DNA of 25,267 nucleotides from an uncultured Actinomycetes bacterium. GTDB lineage: Bacteria; Actinomycetota; Acidimicrobiia; Acidimicrobiales; Ilumatobacteraceae. The stretch is from contig CALBSD010000098.1 in NCBI GenBank assembly GCA_937927625.1, positions 1 through 25,267 of the forward strand, read 5' to 3'. The notes beneath the pieces were generated by a model. It saw only the letters and a list, made by a program, of their open reading frames with translations. It was not told the DNA's origin and did not search any database. Positions 7,120 to 16,052 of the stretch are shown piece by piece (positions within the stretch are counted from its first letter, which is position 1; each line of letters begins with the position of its first letter). The position numbers and the translations under genes were made by a program.

Positions 7120-8220
7120 ATGATCCCCATCAGCACAGTTCGAATCGACGAGGAGATTGAAGCAGGAGTCCTCGAAGTGCTTCGTTCAGGGATGATTGCT
7201 CAGGGGCCAAAGGTTGCGGAACTTGAGGCGACGTTCGCCAAGATTTCTGGCGTCAAGCATGCCGTTGCAGTAAATAACGGAACTACTGCCTTGGTGGCAG
7301 TACTCAAAATGCTTGATGTTCCAAAAGAATCAACGGTTATTACGTCACCGTTTACATTTGTGGCCACACTTAATGCTGCGGTGGAAGCGGGATTTAAAGT
7401 CCGATTCGCAGATGTTGATGAACAAACCTTCAATATCACCGCAGACACGATTGCTGCAGTGAATCCTGCGGGGGTTTCGACCGTGATGCCCGTACATCTC
7501 TATGGCCAATGTGCTGACATGACCGCGATTACCGCACAGGCAAAGCAAAACGATTGGGCAATCGTTGAAGATGCTGCACAGGCACATGGTGCGTTGCATA
7601 ACGGAGACGCAGCGGGTTCATTCGGCGCTGGCTGTTTCTCTTTCTACGCCACGAAGAACATCACCACCGGAGAAGGTGGCATCATCACCACTAATGATGA
7701 TGCCCTTGCGGATCGCCTCCGGATCTATCGCAACCAGGGAATGCGTCAGCGTTACCAATATGAGATGGCTGGCACTAACTACCGGATGACTGATGTGCAG
7801 GCGGCAATTGGCATTCCTCAGTTGAAGAAGATCGATGCAATTAATGCCGCACGTCAGAAGAACGCAGAAACTCTCAACGAGCTTTTGGCCGACGTGGCTG
7901 AAATCGCCACACCCGTTACTTCAGTAGGTAATTCTCACGTTTGGCACCAGTACACCATTCGAGTTCTCGAAGGTTCCAAGCGCTCTCGTGACGAGGTCAT
8001 TGAATACCTCACTGCTCAGGGTGTGGGATGCGGCATCTATTACCCGTATCTCGCACATGACTATGACTGTTTTAGGGGCGACCCGAACATCGAGCCCTCG
8101 CCAACTCCAGTTGCAGCAAGGTTGGTACGCGAAGTTATTTCGCTTCCAGTACATCAGTATTTGTCTGCAGAGGACATTTCAACAATTGCATCAGCTGTTC
8201 GGTACGCCGTTCAGGGCTGA
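7120..8220 (+). CDS. DegT/DnrJ/EryC1/StrS-family PLP sugar aminotransferase
   Basis: PLP-dependent aminotransferase that converts a keto sugar nucleotide to an amino sugar. The 366-residue length is standard for the family. The PLP-binding elements are visible: NNGTTAL near 52-58, VEDAAQAHGA at 149-158 (D151 contacts the pyridine nitrogen, H156 stacks), and the Schiff-base lysine K179 in FSFYATKNITTGEGG. ADVDEQTFNI near 97 and YRMTDVQAA are also family signatures. The next gene encodes a Gfo/Idh/MocA dehydrogenase and the divergent one an LpxA-like acyltransferase. This set corresponds to GnnB/GnnA/LpxA (UDP-GlcNAc3N) or to WbpE/WbpB/WbpD (3-acetamido uronates). I favour the former from the acyltransferase sequence, but specificity is inferred. 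The ATG at 7120 begins the recognisable N-terminal region. Confidence 0.92.
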   Translation: MIPISTVRIDEEIEAGVLEVLRSGMIAQGPKVAELEATFAKISGVKHAVAVNNGTTALVAVLKMLDVPKESTVITSPFTFVATLNAAVEAGFKVRFADVDEQTFNITADTIAAVNPAGVSTVMPVHLYGQCADMTAITAQAKQNDWAIVEDAAQAHGALHNGDAAGSFGAGCFSFYATKNITTGEGGIITTNDDALADRLRIYRNQGMRQRYQYEMAGTNYRMTDVQAAIGIPQLKKIDAINAARQKNAETLNELLADVAEIATPVTSVGNSHVWHQYTIRVLEGSKRSRDEVIEYLTAQGVGCGIYYPYLAHDYDCFRGDPNIEPSPTPVAARLVREVISLPVHQYLSAEDISTIASAVRYAVQG

Positions 8221-8255
8221 TATCTAACTTTCCCTAGCGGGTTCGGGTAAGGGAA

Positions 8256-8268
8256 TACACTGAATCGC
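8256..8268 (+). promoter_or_regulatory. -10 box of leaderless dehydrogenase promoter
   Basis: TACACT (8256-8261) is followed by seven bases and the GTG start at 8269. This gives the dehydrogenase gene a possible promoter of its own within the 48-base gap after the aminotransferase. No clear -35 box. Confidence 0.55.
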
Positions 8269-9222
8269 GTGACTATTAGGAATGTGGCATTGGTCGGAGC
8301 TGGCCAAATGGGCGCCAACCACGCACGTACTATCCATCGTTCTGAGGAATTTCAGCTTGCCTATGTTGTAGATGCAGATCTCAAACGCGCAAAAGTATTG
8401 GCCCAACAATTTAGTGCACATGCTGTTTCATCAATCGATGACATCAAGGATGTTCAAGCTGCAGTAGTGGCTACTTCAACAAACAGTCACTTTGGAATTG
8501 TTGAAAATCTGCTCGGAATGAAGATTCCCGTGCTGTGCGAGAAGCCTCTGACTCCATCTTTAGAGACCACCCGAGTTCTCATTGAGACTTCAGAGAAGTA
8601 CGCAACTCCAATTCAGTGTGGATTTGTTGAACGTTTCAATCCGGCATTCCTTACTGCCAAGAAGATGATTGATCAACCAGTCATCCATGCGCAATCAGTG
8701 CGTCATTCACCACCAGCCATTCGTATTGCATCCGGTGTAGCCGAAGACCTGCTTATTCATGATCTTGACCTTGCACTCTCATTGACAACCTCTGATGTCA
8801 AGTCCGTAGTCGGAAGTGTCTATAAGTCCGCAAGCACAGGCGAAGATGAAATTGCAGATTGCATTATCAATTTGCAAGACAATGCTGTCTTTACACTTTC
8901 TGCAAGTCGAATGAGTCAGCGAAAAATTCGTGATTGGCGAATTTACACAGAGAAAGATCTCATTGAAGTTGATCTTCTTCGGCAAACGGTCACCATTTAC
9001 GAGAACATAAATCAAGAAGTTGGTGCAGGTGGTGGTGCCTCTTATCGCGCCAGAACCACCGTCGATTACCCATTTATTGAACGTTCTGGTGAGCCACTTG
9101 CAATGCAACTGCAACATTTCTCTCAATTGTTAGATGGAGTAGTGAGTGAACAAATCGAACGGCAGTCAAGTCTCGCTAGTCACGTCGTTCTTTCTGATTT
9201 TCTGCAAGCGTCTGGTCACTAG
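8269..9222 (+). CDS. Gfo/Idh/MocA-family UDP-sugar dehydrogenase, GnnA-like
   Basis: NAD-dependent oxidoreductase expected to oxidise a sugar-nucleotide hydroxyl to the ketone used by the aminotransferase. The 317-residue protein has the dinucleotide motif GAGQMG (10-15), an acidic residue after the second strand (VVDAD, 33-37), the family lysine motif CEKPL (90-94, K92) and IHDLDLAL (163-170) with the conserved His-Asp pair. The segment LSASRMSQRKIRDWRIY in the C-terminal domain resembles one I associate with GnnA-type enzymes encoded next to lpxA in some Gram-negative bacteria. Start is GTG at 8269, chosen because it directly precedes the nucleotide-binding strand and lies 7 bases after a -10 box. 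The last base of its TAG is the first base of the next start codon. Confidence 0.88.
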   Translation: MTIRNVALVGAGQMGANHARTIHRSEEFQLAYVVDADLKRAKVLAQQFSAHAVSSIDDIKDVQAAVVATSTNSHFGIVENLLGMKIPVLCEKPLTPSLETTRVLIETSEKYATPIQCGFVERFNPAFLTAKKMIDQPVIHAQSVRHSPPAIRIASGVAEDLLIHDLDLALSLTTSDVKSVVGSVYKSASTGEDEIADCIINLQDNAVFTLSASRMSQRKIRDWRIYTEKDLIEVDLLRQTVTIYENINQEVGAGGGASYRARTTVDYPFIERSGEPLAMQLQHFSQLLDGVVSEQIERQSSLASHVVLSDFLQASGH

Positions 9223-9932
9223 TGGTTCAATCGACTAGCTGGGCAGTGGTTCTACCTGCCCATAATTCGGCCCTCAATATTCGACATACCGTCGATGAAC
9301 TCGCGGAGTATTACAAAAGTAAGTCATTAAGCGGACAAGTCGTCGTCGTCGAAAATGGCTCCAGGGATGACACATGGGAAGTGATGTCATCCATCGACGC
9401 GCGAGAGTTGCCTTTTGTTTTAGTGAGAACACGATCTGAAAAGGGCCTCGGAAATGCCATTCGTGAAGGCCTCACTCATGTCGCGACAGATTTTGTGTTG
9501 ATTACTGCCGATGATCTGCCCTTTGGCTTCTCAGATATTGATGGGTATTTCGAGACTGGAATGTCTTCGGACATTGCAATTGGCTCGAAGGCACATCCGG
9601 AGACCAACGGCATGAGATCTACATCTCGTGAATTGATGTCCACAGCTTTTCGCTTATTACGACGAGTCATTGTGGGCGTAAATCTTGGCGATACGCAGGG
9701 AACGATCATGGGTAAGGCAATGACAATTTGTCCGATGTCCACATTGACTACTCAGCCTGGATACTTGATGACGACGGAACTCCTTGCGCGAGCCACACAG
9801 CAAAACTCATCAATTATTGAGTTGCCTGTTAAATATCGAAGTGACCTACGTAAGTCGAATATCAATGTCATCGAAGACAGCATCAAAATGCTTCGAGGCC
9901 TTTTTGAAGTTCGACGCTCGCTTAAGTCTTAA
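9222..9932 (+). CDS. Glycosyltransferase family 2 (GT-A fold)
   Basis: A 236-residue soluble GT2 enzyme of the polyprenyl-phosphate-mannose/glucose synthase type. It opens with WAVVLPAHNSALNI (7-20), has VVVENGSRDDTWEV (40-53) for nucleotide binding, EKGLGNAIREGL (73-84), and an acidic metal-binding site TADDLP (95-100, standing in for DxD). There are no C-terminal membrane segments. Candidate roles are loading a sugar onto a polyprenyl carrier or extending the glycan; the sequence does not decide. Its GTG start shares one base with the preceding stop, so it is translationally coupled to the dehydrogenase. The 3' end overlaps the convergent membrane-protein gene by 11 bases. Confidence 0.87.
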   Translation: MVQSTSWAVVLPAHNSALNIRHTVDELAEYYKSKSLSGQVVVVENGSRDDTWEVMSSIDARELPFVLVRTRSEKGLGNAIREGLTHVATDFVLITADDLPFGFSDIDGYFETGMSSDIAIGSKAHPETNGMRSTSRELMSTAFRLLRRVIVGVNLGDTQGTIMGKAMTICPMSTLTTQPGYLMTTELLARATQQNSSIIELPVKYRSDLRKSNINVIEDSIKMLRGLFEVRRSLKS

Positions 9933-11946
9933 CAATTAAGTAATCAGATGTATTTACAAGAACTTCTGAGCTTGTAGTCAGAATGTCAATAATTCCCTGA
10001 GTTCTTATTGAATCTGCACACTCAAATTTCTTCGGAAGCACCACGTATCCGACGTCAAGGGTTTTCTTGAGTTCTTTAAGAACTTCTGCAGAATCACTTG
10101 GCATATTTTTTGGATTCATTGGAGCCAATCCGAAAGTATTGGGATCACATTGCAATGCAGCTAACGCCGATGAATTTCGATATCGCTCAAGACTTGAATA
10201 CCACGGAACTGCCGCAGAGAATGTCTGACATCCAATCATTGGATGGAGATGTTCCACTTGCAAATTCGCCATAAAAATAGTCTGAACACAATTTTGTCCA
10301 GCAACTAAAACTCGTGCATCAGTTGGATCTTGTTGGATGACATGTAATGCCTGTTTCACCGGGCTGCTAAAACTCGTGTCATACCAATAGTCGCTACTTC
10401 GTAAATTAGGGAGAACGAGAAGAGCAACACTTACAAAAGAAATTCTCTGAGCTCTTCCACTCCACTGTCGCTTCGATACTTCTTTAGCGATAACAGCTAA
10501 AGCGATGACTCCGATTACGGGAAGAATCATTGCAAAACGATTGGGTGTGCGAAGTGCGGACAAGCCCGGAATAGCTGAGAGATCTCCATAAGGAAGCCAC
10601 GTAACGGGTTGAGATGTTGCTGACTCCACAATTGCATGTGGAAAGAAGAATGTAAGTCGAGAATTCGCACCCCAGATAAGTGAAGGACCTAACGCGAGAA
10701 TCGTAAATAAAGTCCACAATGACGCAACAAACCAGCGCCATTTCCGCACGAAAAGTACAAGCGAAGCGACGGTCAAGAGCGCAAGGTATCCAGGGAATGG
10801 AGTGTTCTCTACTGTGTTGGGTGACGTATTGTGTCGAAAGTCTGAGACTTGGGGAAGTTGAACACGTGCGTCGCTTGCAGGAATGAAAAATGTCCGAGGA
10901 TCAGCGGAATAAAACATGTATTCATCGGTGCGAGATGAAGCTGCAGGTGCCCCAGCAGTGCGCTCTGCGCTGTCGTGCTGCAATCGAGCAAGAATAAATG
11001 GGGAGATAACAATTCCTACGACGGCTAGCACGGTGGTGACACGGGCAATTGAAGTTTTGAACGAACTTCGGGAAGTCGAAAAATTCCTTGTGAGCCGAAT
11101 GAGCACACATGCTGCGTAAAAGATTCCAGAAAGCACGAAAAAATAGAAGGAGGAGAAGAAAGCAAGTGTCAGCACCAGAGCCGGTTGCCAAATACGAATT
11201 TCTTTCTGACCTAACAACTTGAGCCCTTCAATTGCTGTGAGGCACATCACAAAGGTGAAACACAAATTGAGGTGACCCATCTGGCGCAAAGTGATGGAAG
11301 GAGCTGTAGCCATGATGGCGCCAGAGAAAATTCCCGTTATTTGTGAAGATGAGAGAGTGAGAGAGAGTTTGCGAGCGGCGAAGAAGTTCAAGATGGCAGA
11401 AGTAGCAAGAGTCAAGTTATACGCGAGCGTGGGACCAGCGCCGAGGTTCCAAATTCCGCCGACGTACATCGCGAGGTAACCATCGTTCAAGCGAAGATCG
11501 ACGCCATACGGTGCAATTACGTCATTGAACCGTGTGGGGAACAGGTTCCAATGTCGAAATTCTTGGCTCATTCGCCAAATTTGCCAACGCCAGTTGTATC
11601 CGTCACCGTTGCCGCCAAAGATTTGTGATGACCAATTTGAGAATGGCCAGAACATGAGACCGACAAGCAATAGTGCGACTACAGAAGCGACAAGAAGCCA
11701 TCTGTATGACTTCTCTTGGACAATATCAACTTCATCAAATCTCTCTTTGAGAGAATTTCGAATGGTCCAGTAGATAAGGGCCAGTAATGCAAAATGAATT
11801 GGTGCGTAGCGGACAATTGTGCCAAACATTGAGCCACGGTCGTAGGTGTAGTCAACAACTCCTGCAACTATGAGCAGCAATAACGGCAAGAAAATTGTTG
11901 CAAGACTTAGAGGTGCATATTTTCCATATCGACGTATGTAATTCAT
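9922..11946 (-). CDS. Polytopic membrane protein, probable GT-C-type glycosyltransferase
   Basis: A 674-residue protein with roughly eleven to twelve hydrophobic segments from about residue 13 to 515 and a soluble C-terminal part of about 150 residues. An acidic, aromatic-rich loop after the second or third membrane segment (IFGGNGDGYNWRWQIW, near 119-134) is where GT-C enzymes carry their catalytic acidic residues. A role in adding a sugar from a polyprenyl-phosphate donor outside the membrane fits both the fold and the context, but I do not recognise the exact family. It is downstream of wzt on the same strand with a TAATG stop/start overlap, so the two are co-translated. Its stop lies inside the convergent GT2 gene. 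Confidence 0.72.
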   Translation of the reverse strand: MNYIRRYGKYAPLSLATIFLPLLLLIVAGVVDYTYDRGSMFGTIVRYAPIHFALLALIYWTIRNSLKERFDEVDIVQEKSYRWLLVASVVALLLVGLMFWPFSNWSSQIFGGNGDGYNWRWQIWRMSQEFRHWNLFPTRFNDVIAPYGVDLRLNDGYLAMYVGGIWNLGAGPTLAYNLTLATSAILNFFAARKLSLTLSSSQITGIFSGAIMATAPSITLRQMGHLNLCFTFVMCLTAIEGLKLLGQKEIRIWQPALVLTLAFFSSFYFFVLSGIFYAACVLIRLTRNFSTSRSSFKTSIARVTTVLAVVGIVISPFILARLQHDSAERTAGAPAASSRTDEYMFYSADPRTFFIPASDARVQLPQVSDFRHNTSPNTVENTPFPGYLALLTVASLVLFVRKWRWFVASLWTLFTILALGPSLIWGANSRLTFFFPHAIVESATSQPVTWLPYGDLSAIPGLSALRTPNRFAMILPVIGVIALAVIAKEVSKRQWSGRAQRISFVSVALLVLPNLRSSDYWYDTSFSSPVKQALHVIQQDPTDARVLVAGQNCVQTIFMANLQVEHLHPMIGCQTFSAAVPWYSSLERYRNSSALAALQCDPNTFGLAPMNPKNMPSDSAEVLKELKKTLDVGYVVLPKKFECADSIRTQGIIDILTTSSEVLVNTSDYLIVKT

Positions 11947-13145
11947 TAGCGAATGGGAAGTTCGGTCCAGGTTCCGTCGAGCGCGACAATTCCTTCATCA
12001 AAAGTAGAGAACTGATGAACATTGAATCGAACTTTTCGATCCCAATGATCGAATATTCGAACCTCGGACATATCTGCTAGCGCAAGCGTCAATTCGTAAG
12101 TGCCTTCAAGAAGAGGGAGTGCGGGTATCTCGAATTGAAATTCAGATGGACCCATCATCGATGGAATAGAGAATGCGCGACGGCGAGTACTGGATCCCCA
12201 AACAGGATTTCCATGAATATCTGTAATTCGAAGACCAATCACTGCGTCGCTAATGGGAACATGTGCATCGGTGTGAATTCGAATCGTGAAAGATTTGCCG
12301 CTCTCATACGCAGTCCGGGTATGGCCTTCTTGGTCAAGTAGTTCAACCTTGGTGATATCAGCTTCACCTGAGCCCCAGCGTTCACCAATCTCTCCCTCTG
12401 CTTTTGGCTGAGCGTTGTAGCTAGTGCCGGTGTAGTCAGAAACAACTTCCAGTGATGGTCCAAGTGCCTTTAGCTCGCCTTTTTCAATCCAAGCAGCGCG
12501 GTCACACAGCTGGGTGACGTGCGCGAGTCCATGACTAACAAGGATGATCGTGCGACCGTCTTGCCTGAATGACTCAATCCGTTCAAAACAGCGCTGCTGG
12601 AATGAAGCGTCACCGACGGCGAGAACTTCGTCAATGATGAGAATTTCAGGGTCCACACTTGTGGCCACGGCAAAACCAAGACGAACGGTCATGCCCGATG
12701 AGTAATTCTTCACTGGAGTATCAATGAATTGACCTAGACCAGAAAAATCCACGATGTCGTCGAGACGACGAGTGATCTCAGCATTGGTCATTCCGAGAAT
12801 CGCGCCATTGAGATAGATGTTTTCTCGACCAGAGAGGTCTGGGTGAAAACCGGCTCCGAGTTCCAACAATGCAACGACACGACCATCGCTGGTGATGGAA
12901 CCCTTATCGGGAGTGAGGATTCCTGCAAGACATTTCAGCAATGTGCTCTTGCCAGAACCGTTGGATCCGATGATTCCGAATGTGGACCCGTGAGGGATAT
13001 CGAAACTGACGCCCTTCAGAGCCCAAAACTCTTCGTATCGTGCTCGCCGACCTTGTAAGACAGTTGTCTTGAGATACTGGTTTTTGTCGTGATACAGACG
13101 AAAGTACTTCCAAACATTTTCAACTGAAACTGCGGGAGTGCTCAT
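11946..13145 (-). CDS. wzt: Polysaccharide ABC exporter ATPase Wzt with C-terminal glycan-binding domain
   Basis: ATP-binding subunit of a Wzm/Wzt-type exporter that moves a finished lipid-linked polysaccharide across the membrane. The nucleotide-binding domain (about residues 1-245) has Walker A GSNGSGKS (60-67), a Q-loop-region LELGAGFHPDLSGREN, signature NYSSGM (147-152), Walker B ILIIDE (168-173), D-loop VGDASF and H-loop H205. A second domain (about 255-399, from RWGSGEADITKVELL) is a beta-rich Wzt C-terminal domain, which in E. coli O9a recognises the methyl/phosphate-capped chain end. The permease is encoded 6.6 kb away on the other strand. AAGGA about 8 bases before the ATG is a plausible ribosome binding site. 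First gene of a two-gene unit with the GT-C-like protein. Confidence 0.94.
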   Translation of the reverse strand: MSTPAVSVENVWKYFRLYHDKNQYLKTTVLQGRRARYEEFWALKGVSFDIPHGSTFGIIGSNGSGKSTLLKCLAGILTPDKGSITSDGRVVALLELGAGFHPDLSGRENIYLNGAILGMTNAEITRRLDDIVDFSGLGQFIDTPVKNYSSGMTVRLGFAVATSVDPEILIIDEVLAVGDASFQQRCFERIESFRQDGRTIILVSHGLAHVTQLCDRAAWIEKGELKALGPSLEVVSDYTGTSYNAQPKAEGEIGERWGSGEADITKVELLDQEGHTRTAYESGKSFTIRIHTDAHVPISDAVIGLRITDIHGNPVWGSSTRRRAFSIPSMMGPSEFQFEIPALPLLEGTYELTLALADMSEVRIFDHWDRKVRFNVHQFSTFDEGIVALDGTWTELPIR

Positions 13146-13214
13146 GCCTTGTCCTTATACATACGCCTATTGCGTAACGGCTCCAATGGTACTCTCGTTA
13201 GGCATCGCAAGTCT

Positions 13215-13742
13215 TTGAGCAAGGTTGGGTCTTTGAAGCAAGTTGATATCGAGCAGGTACTTGCGGAGATTCGGGACGACGTAGCCAAGAAGCGCGCCGA
13301 AGGCTCGTACCCTCCTGGCCTTGAACAAGAGCTGGAAGCTGAATTTCAGACGATTTTGTCGTATACAAAACGCGGAATTACGGATCGCGCAGCCGAAATT
13401 GCGCGTTTATCTGCAGAAATTCGTCAGAACACCCATGAGATATCTGGGCTGACTCCTGCTCATTCTCGAATTCCAGGTATGTCCATCTTCCACCGCATCA
13501 TTCGCCGGTTGATTGCGCGTCACACAATGGGGCTCGCAGCACAAGTACGAGCATCTGAAGAAAACAAAGTACGCCTCCTTGAAATCCTGGCGGAACAGAG
13601 CAAGGCCCACGAAGATGCGGATCAGCGTTTAGTTGCCAGTTTGTCGAAGCATGTTCTAGATCGTGTTGCAGTGATTGACCATCTCACCATTCTTGTGACA
13701 GAACTCGAAGCAAAGATCAGAAAGATCGAAGAGTCCAAGTAG
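13215..13742 (+). CDS. Small coiled-coil protein of the polysaccharide locus
   Basis: I do not recognise a named family. The frame encodes a highly helical, charged protein of about 175 residues. It begins with VDIEQVLAEIRDDVAKKRAE and SYPPGLEQELEAEF, a pattern like short N-terminal modules in actinobacterial glycan-modification proteins. It continues through helical stretches (AAEIARLSAEIRQ), has a basic possibly membrane-facing patch (SIFHRIIRRLIARH) and ends in a heptad-like region (LTILVTELEAKIRKIEESK). No enzyme motif and no membrane segment. The frame is open from a TTG at 13149, only 3 bases past the divergent wzt start, so I prefer the TTG at 13215, which leaves about 70 bases for promoters and has TACTCT at 13190-13195 upstream. 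It is followed after 10 bases by two GT4 genes. A scaffold or length-ruler role is speculation. Confidence 0.7.
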   Translation: MSKVGSLKQVDIEQVLAEIRDDVAKKRAEGSYPPGLEQELEAEFQTILSYTKRGITDRAAEIARLSAEIRQNTHEISGLTPAHSRIPGMSIFHRIIRRLIARHTMGLAAQVRASEENKVRLLEILAEQSKAHEDADQRLVASLSKHVLDRVAVIDHLTILVTELEAKIRKIEESK

Positions 13743-13752
13743 CGGACAGCCC

Positions 13753-14829
13753 ATGCCGTCTGTACATCAACTCATTATCGGCTCTTCACGCCGAGATGCC
13801 ATCACGAACATGGCTCTGAATCTTCGCGACGCACTTGCGGATAAGTATGACGCAGAGGTCTATTCATATTTTGCGCCTGACCACACCATTGATGGCGAAG
13901 TACTGCATCTTCCCGAAATGCCACTCGGTACTTCGGATGACATTTTGGTGTATCACTCCAGCTTTGGAATTGAAGATGTCACAAAGCAGTTAATGCAACG
14001 TCCAGAACGTTTGGTGATTGTGTACCACAACATCACGCCTTCAAAATATTTCGAAGACTCTGATCCCGTCTTTGCCGAACAGCTTGCATGGGGAAGAACT
14101 GAACTTCAAATGATTCGAAGCAAAGTGGTGAAGAGCTTTGCGGTTTCGCAATACAACGCTGAAGATTTGGCTGCGTATGGCTATTCGGATATCACGGTTA
14201 TTCCCGCTGGCGTTAATCCACGCAGACTTGATGACATTCCGACTAGCACCATGTTTCTTGGTGAACTGGGCCAACATTTTCCAAATGGTTTTGTTCTTTT
14301 TGTTTCACAAGTTCTGCAGCACAAGCGCGCCGAGCTTGCTATTGAAATGATTCATCTGCTGCGATCCGTATGGCGTTTGGATTTGGGTTTGGTCATCGCT
14401 GGACCGATTCGTAAACCGTTGTATCGACGTGATCTTGAGACGATGCGACAGCGGCTGCCTGAATCACACGTACTTTTCACCGATGAACTGACAGAACAAC
14501 AACTAGCAACCTTGTATCGCGCATGTTCGGTTTACGTCAGTACGAGCGAACATGAAGGTCTTGCAATTCCACCGCTGGAAGCAATGGCCAATGGAGCTCC
14601 AGTTGTAGTGCGTGCAGCTGGTGCAGTTGCCGAAACCGTCAAAGATGCCGGAATTATCGTGCCTCTCGAATCAGGTGTGGGCGAGTTGACTTCTGCAGTT
14701 GCCAGAGTATTGCAGGACGATTCTCTACGACATCAACTCATCATGAGTGGTTATCGCCGTGTTCAAGAATTTGAATCTGTGGACACGGTTTCACAATTCG
14801 TGAGTTCCATTGAGGAATTGTTCGTATGA
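13753..14829 (+). CDS. Glycosyltransferase family 4 (GT-B fold)
   Basis: A 358-residue retaining GT-B enzyme. The C-terminal nucleotide-sugar domain is clear: a strand and loop VLFVSQVLQHKRAELAIEMI (181-200), LVIAGPIRKPLY, and the E-x7-E motif in STSEHEGLAIPPLEAMANG (263-281). The N-terminal acceptor domain has VYHNITPSKYF near 90-100. Donor and acceptor are not predictable; a uronic or amino sugar from the same locus is possible. The ATG is 10 bases after the coiled-coil gene's stop, and the stop overlaps the next start by four bases (ATGA), so the three genes form an operon. Confidence 0.92.
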   Translation: MPSVHQLIIGSSRRDAITNMALNLRDALADKYDAEVYSYFAPDHTIDGEVLHLPEMPLGTSDDILVYHSSFGIEDVTKQLMQRPERLVIVYHNITPSKYFEDSDPVFAEQLAWGRTELQMIRSKVVKSFAVSQYNAEDLAAYGYSDITVIPAGVNPRRLDDIPTSTMFLGELGQHFPNGFVLFVSQVLQHKRAELAIEMIHLLRSVWRLDLGLVIAGPIRKPLYRRDLETMRQRLPESHVLFTDELTEQQLATLYRACSVYVSTSEHEGLAIPPLEAMANGAPVVVRAAGAVAETVKDAGIIVPLESGVGELTSAVARVLQDDSLRHQLIMSGYRRVQEFESVDTVSQFVSSIEELFV

Positions 14830-16052
14830 GAATTCTGTATGTCGTTCAACGATATGGCGAGAGGATTGTTGGTGGGTCCGAAGCTGCATGCAGACATTTT
14901 GCCGAACACCTAGTTGAGCGCGGCCACGAAGTAGATGTATTGACCTCTTGCGCACATGATTATGTCGACTGGGCCGATGAATACGAACCCGGCGAACACA
15001 TCATTAATGGAGTGCGAGTACATCGCCTTCAAGTTGTTGAACCACGGCAGGACAAACTATTTGCTCCATTGCACAACTGGATCATGGCGCATCCCGGAAG
15101 TGCACCACTTTTTGAGCAACAGCGATGGACAACTCTGATGGGTCCACAAATGCGAGACCAACGCAGTTGGTTACTAGAACACGCACATACGTATGACGTT
15201 GTTGTGTTTATGACGTACTTGTACACAACCGCAACACAAGGTCTTCCAACTGTTGCAGGTCGCGTACCAACAATCTTGCAGCCAACGGCCCATGATGAGC
15301 CACCTGCGTATGTTTCGATTTATAACTCCGTATTTCGTCAAGCTGACGCATATCTCTTCTTCACGCCTGAAGAGCGCGAAGTAGTGGAACGCTTGTATGG
15401 AATTGACCCTCGCGGTTCAACGGTGGGCATCGGAATAGAGACAAATCAAGAACGTGGTGTTGGTCAGCGTTTTCGGGATCATTATGCGATGGATGACACC
15501 GACTACCTCGTCTACGTGGGTCGACTTGATGCAAGCAAGGGTGTGGGGGAACTCCTGCGTTTCTTTGATACCTATAAGAAGCGAAACAACGCGAAGTTGA
15601 ATTTGGTGCTTGCGGGTGGTGGCCAGATTGAGTTGCCGGACCGTGACGATGTTGTTGTCACAGGATTCTTGGACGAGCAGATGAAACGCGATGTCATCGC
15701 GGGCTCATTAGCCCTTGTGCAGCCATCGTATTTTGAAAGCTTCTCAATTGTTCTGTGCGAGGCATGGCTAGAAAGTCGGCCCGCACTTGTACAAGGTCAT
15801 GGCGAAGTGTTGCGCGGTCAGGCGATGCGGTCGAATGGCGCGATTCCGTATGAAGGCTTCGCCGAGTTTGAAGCGTCAGTGAATTACTTGCTGAACAATC
15901 GTGAAGCAGGCAATGCGATGGGACGCAATGGTCTTGAATATGTGAAGAACAATTACGAGTGGGATGTTGTTTTACGTCGCTTCGAAGAAACGATGGCGTT
16001 AGCCCAACAACGCTTCAGCAAACGCCGGCTAGTTACTACGCCGTTGCAATAA
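14826..16052 (+). CDS. Glycosyltransferase family 4 (GT-B fold)
   Basis: A 408-residue GT4 enzyme. The N-terminus MRILYVVQRYGERIVGGSEA with the GGSE turn is typical of the acceptor-side domain. The donor domain has YVGRLDASKGVGELL (230-244), LVLAGGGQ, and a divergent E-x7-E region SYFESFSIVLCEAW (301-314), where E304 and E312 are the conserved pair. Enzymes of this type are often encoded beside WbdD-like methyltransferases, as here. Translation is coupled to the preceding GT4 gene (ATGA). The 3' end overlaps the convergent methyltransferase gene by 17 bases. Confidence 0.92.
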   Translation: MRILYVVQRYGERIVGGSEAACRHFAEHLVERGHEVDVLTSCAHDYVDWADEYEPGEHIINGVRVHRLQVVEPRQDKLFAPLHNWIMAHPGSAPLFEQQRWTTLMGPQMRDQRSWLLEHAHTYDVVVFMTYLYTTATQGLPTVAGRVPTILQPTAHDEPPAYVSIYNSVFRQADAYLFFTPEEREVVERLYGIDPRGSTVGIGIETNQERGVGQRFRDHYAMDDTDYLVYVGRLDASKGVGELLRFFDTYKKRNNAKLNLVLAGGGQIELPDRDDVVVTGFLDEQMKRDVIAGSLALVQPSYFESFSIVLCEAWLESRPALVQGHGEVLRGQAMRSNGAIPYEGFAEFEASVNYLLNNREAGNAMGRNGLEYVKNNYEWDVVLRRFEETMALAQQRFSKRRLVTTPLQ

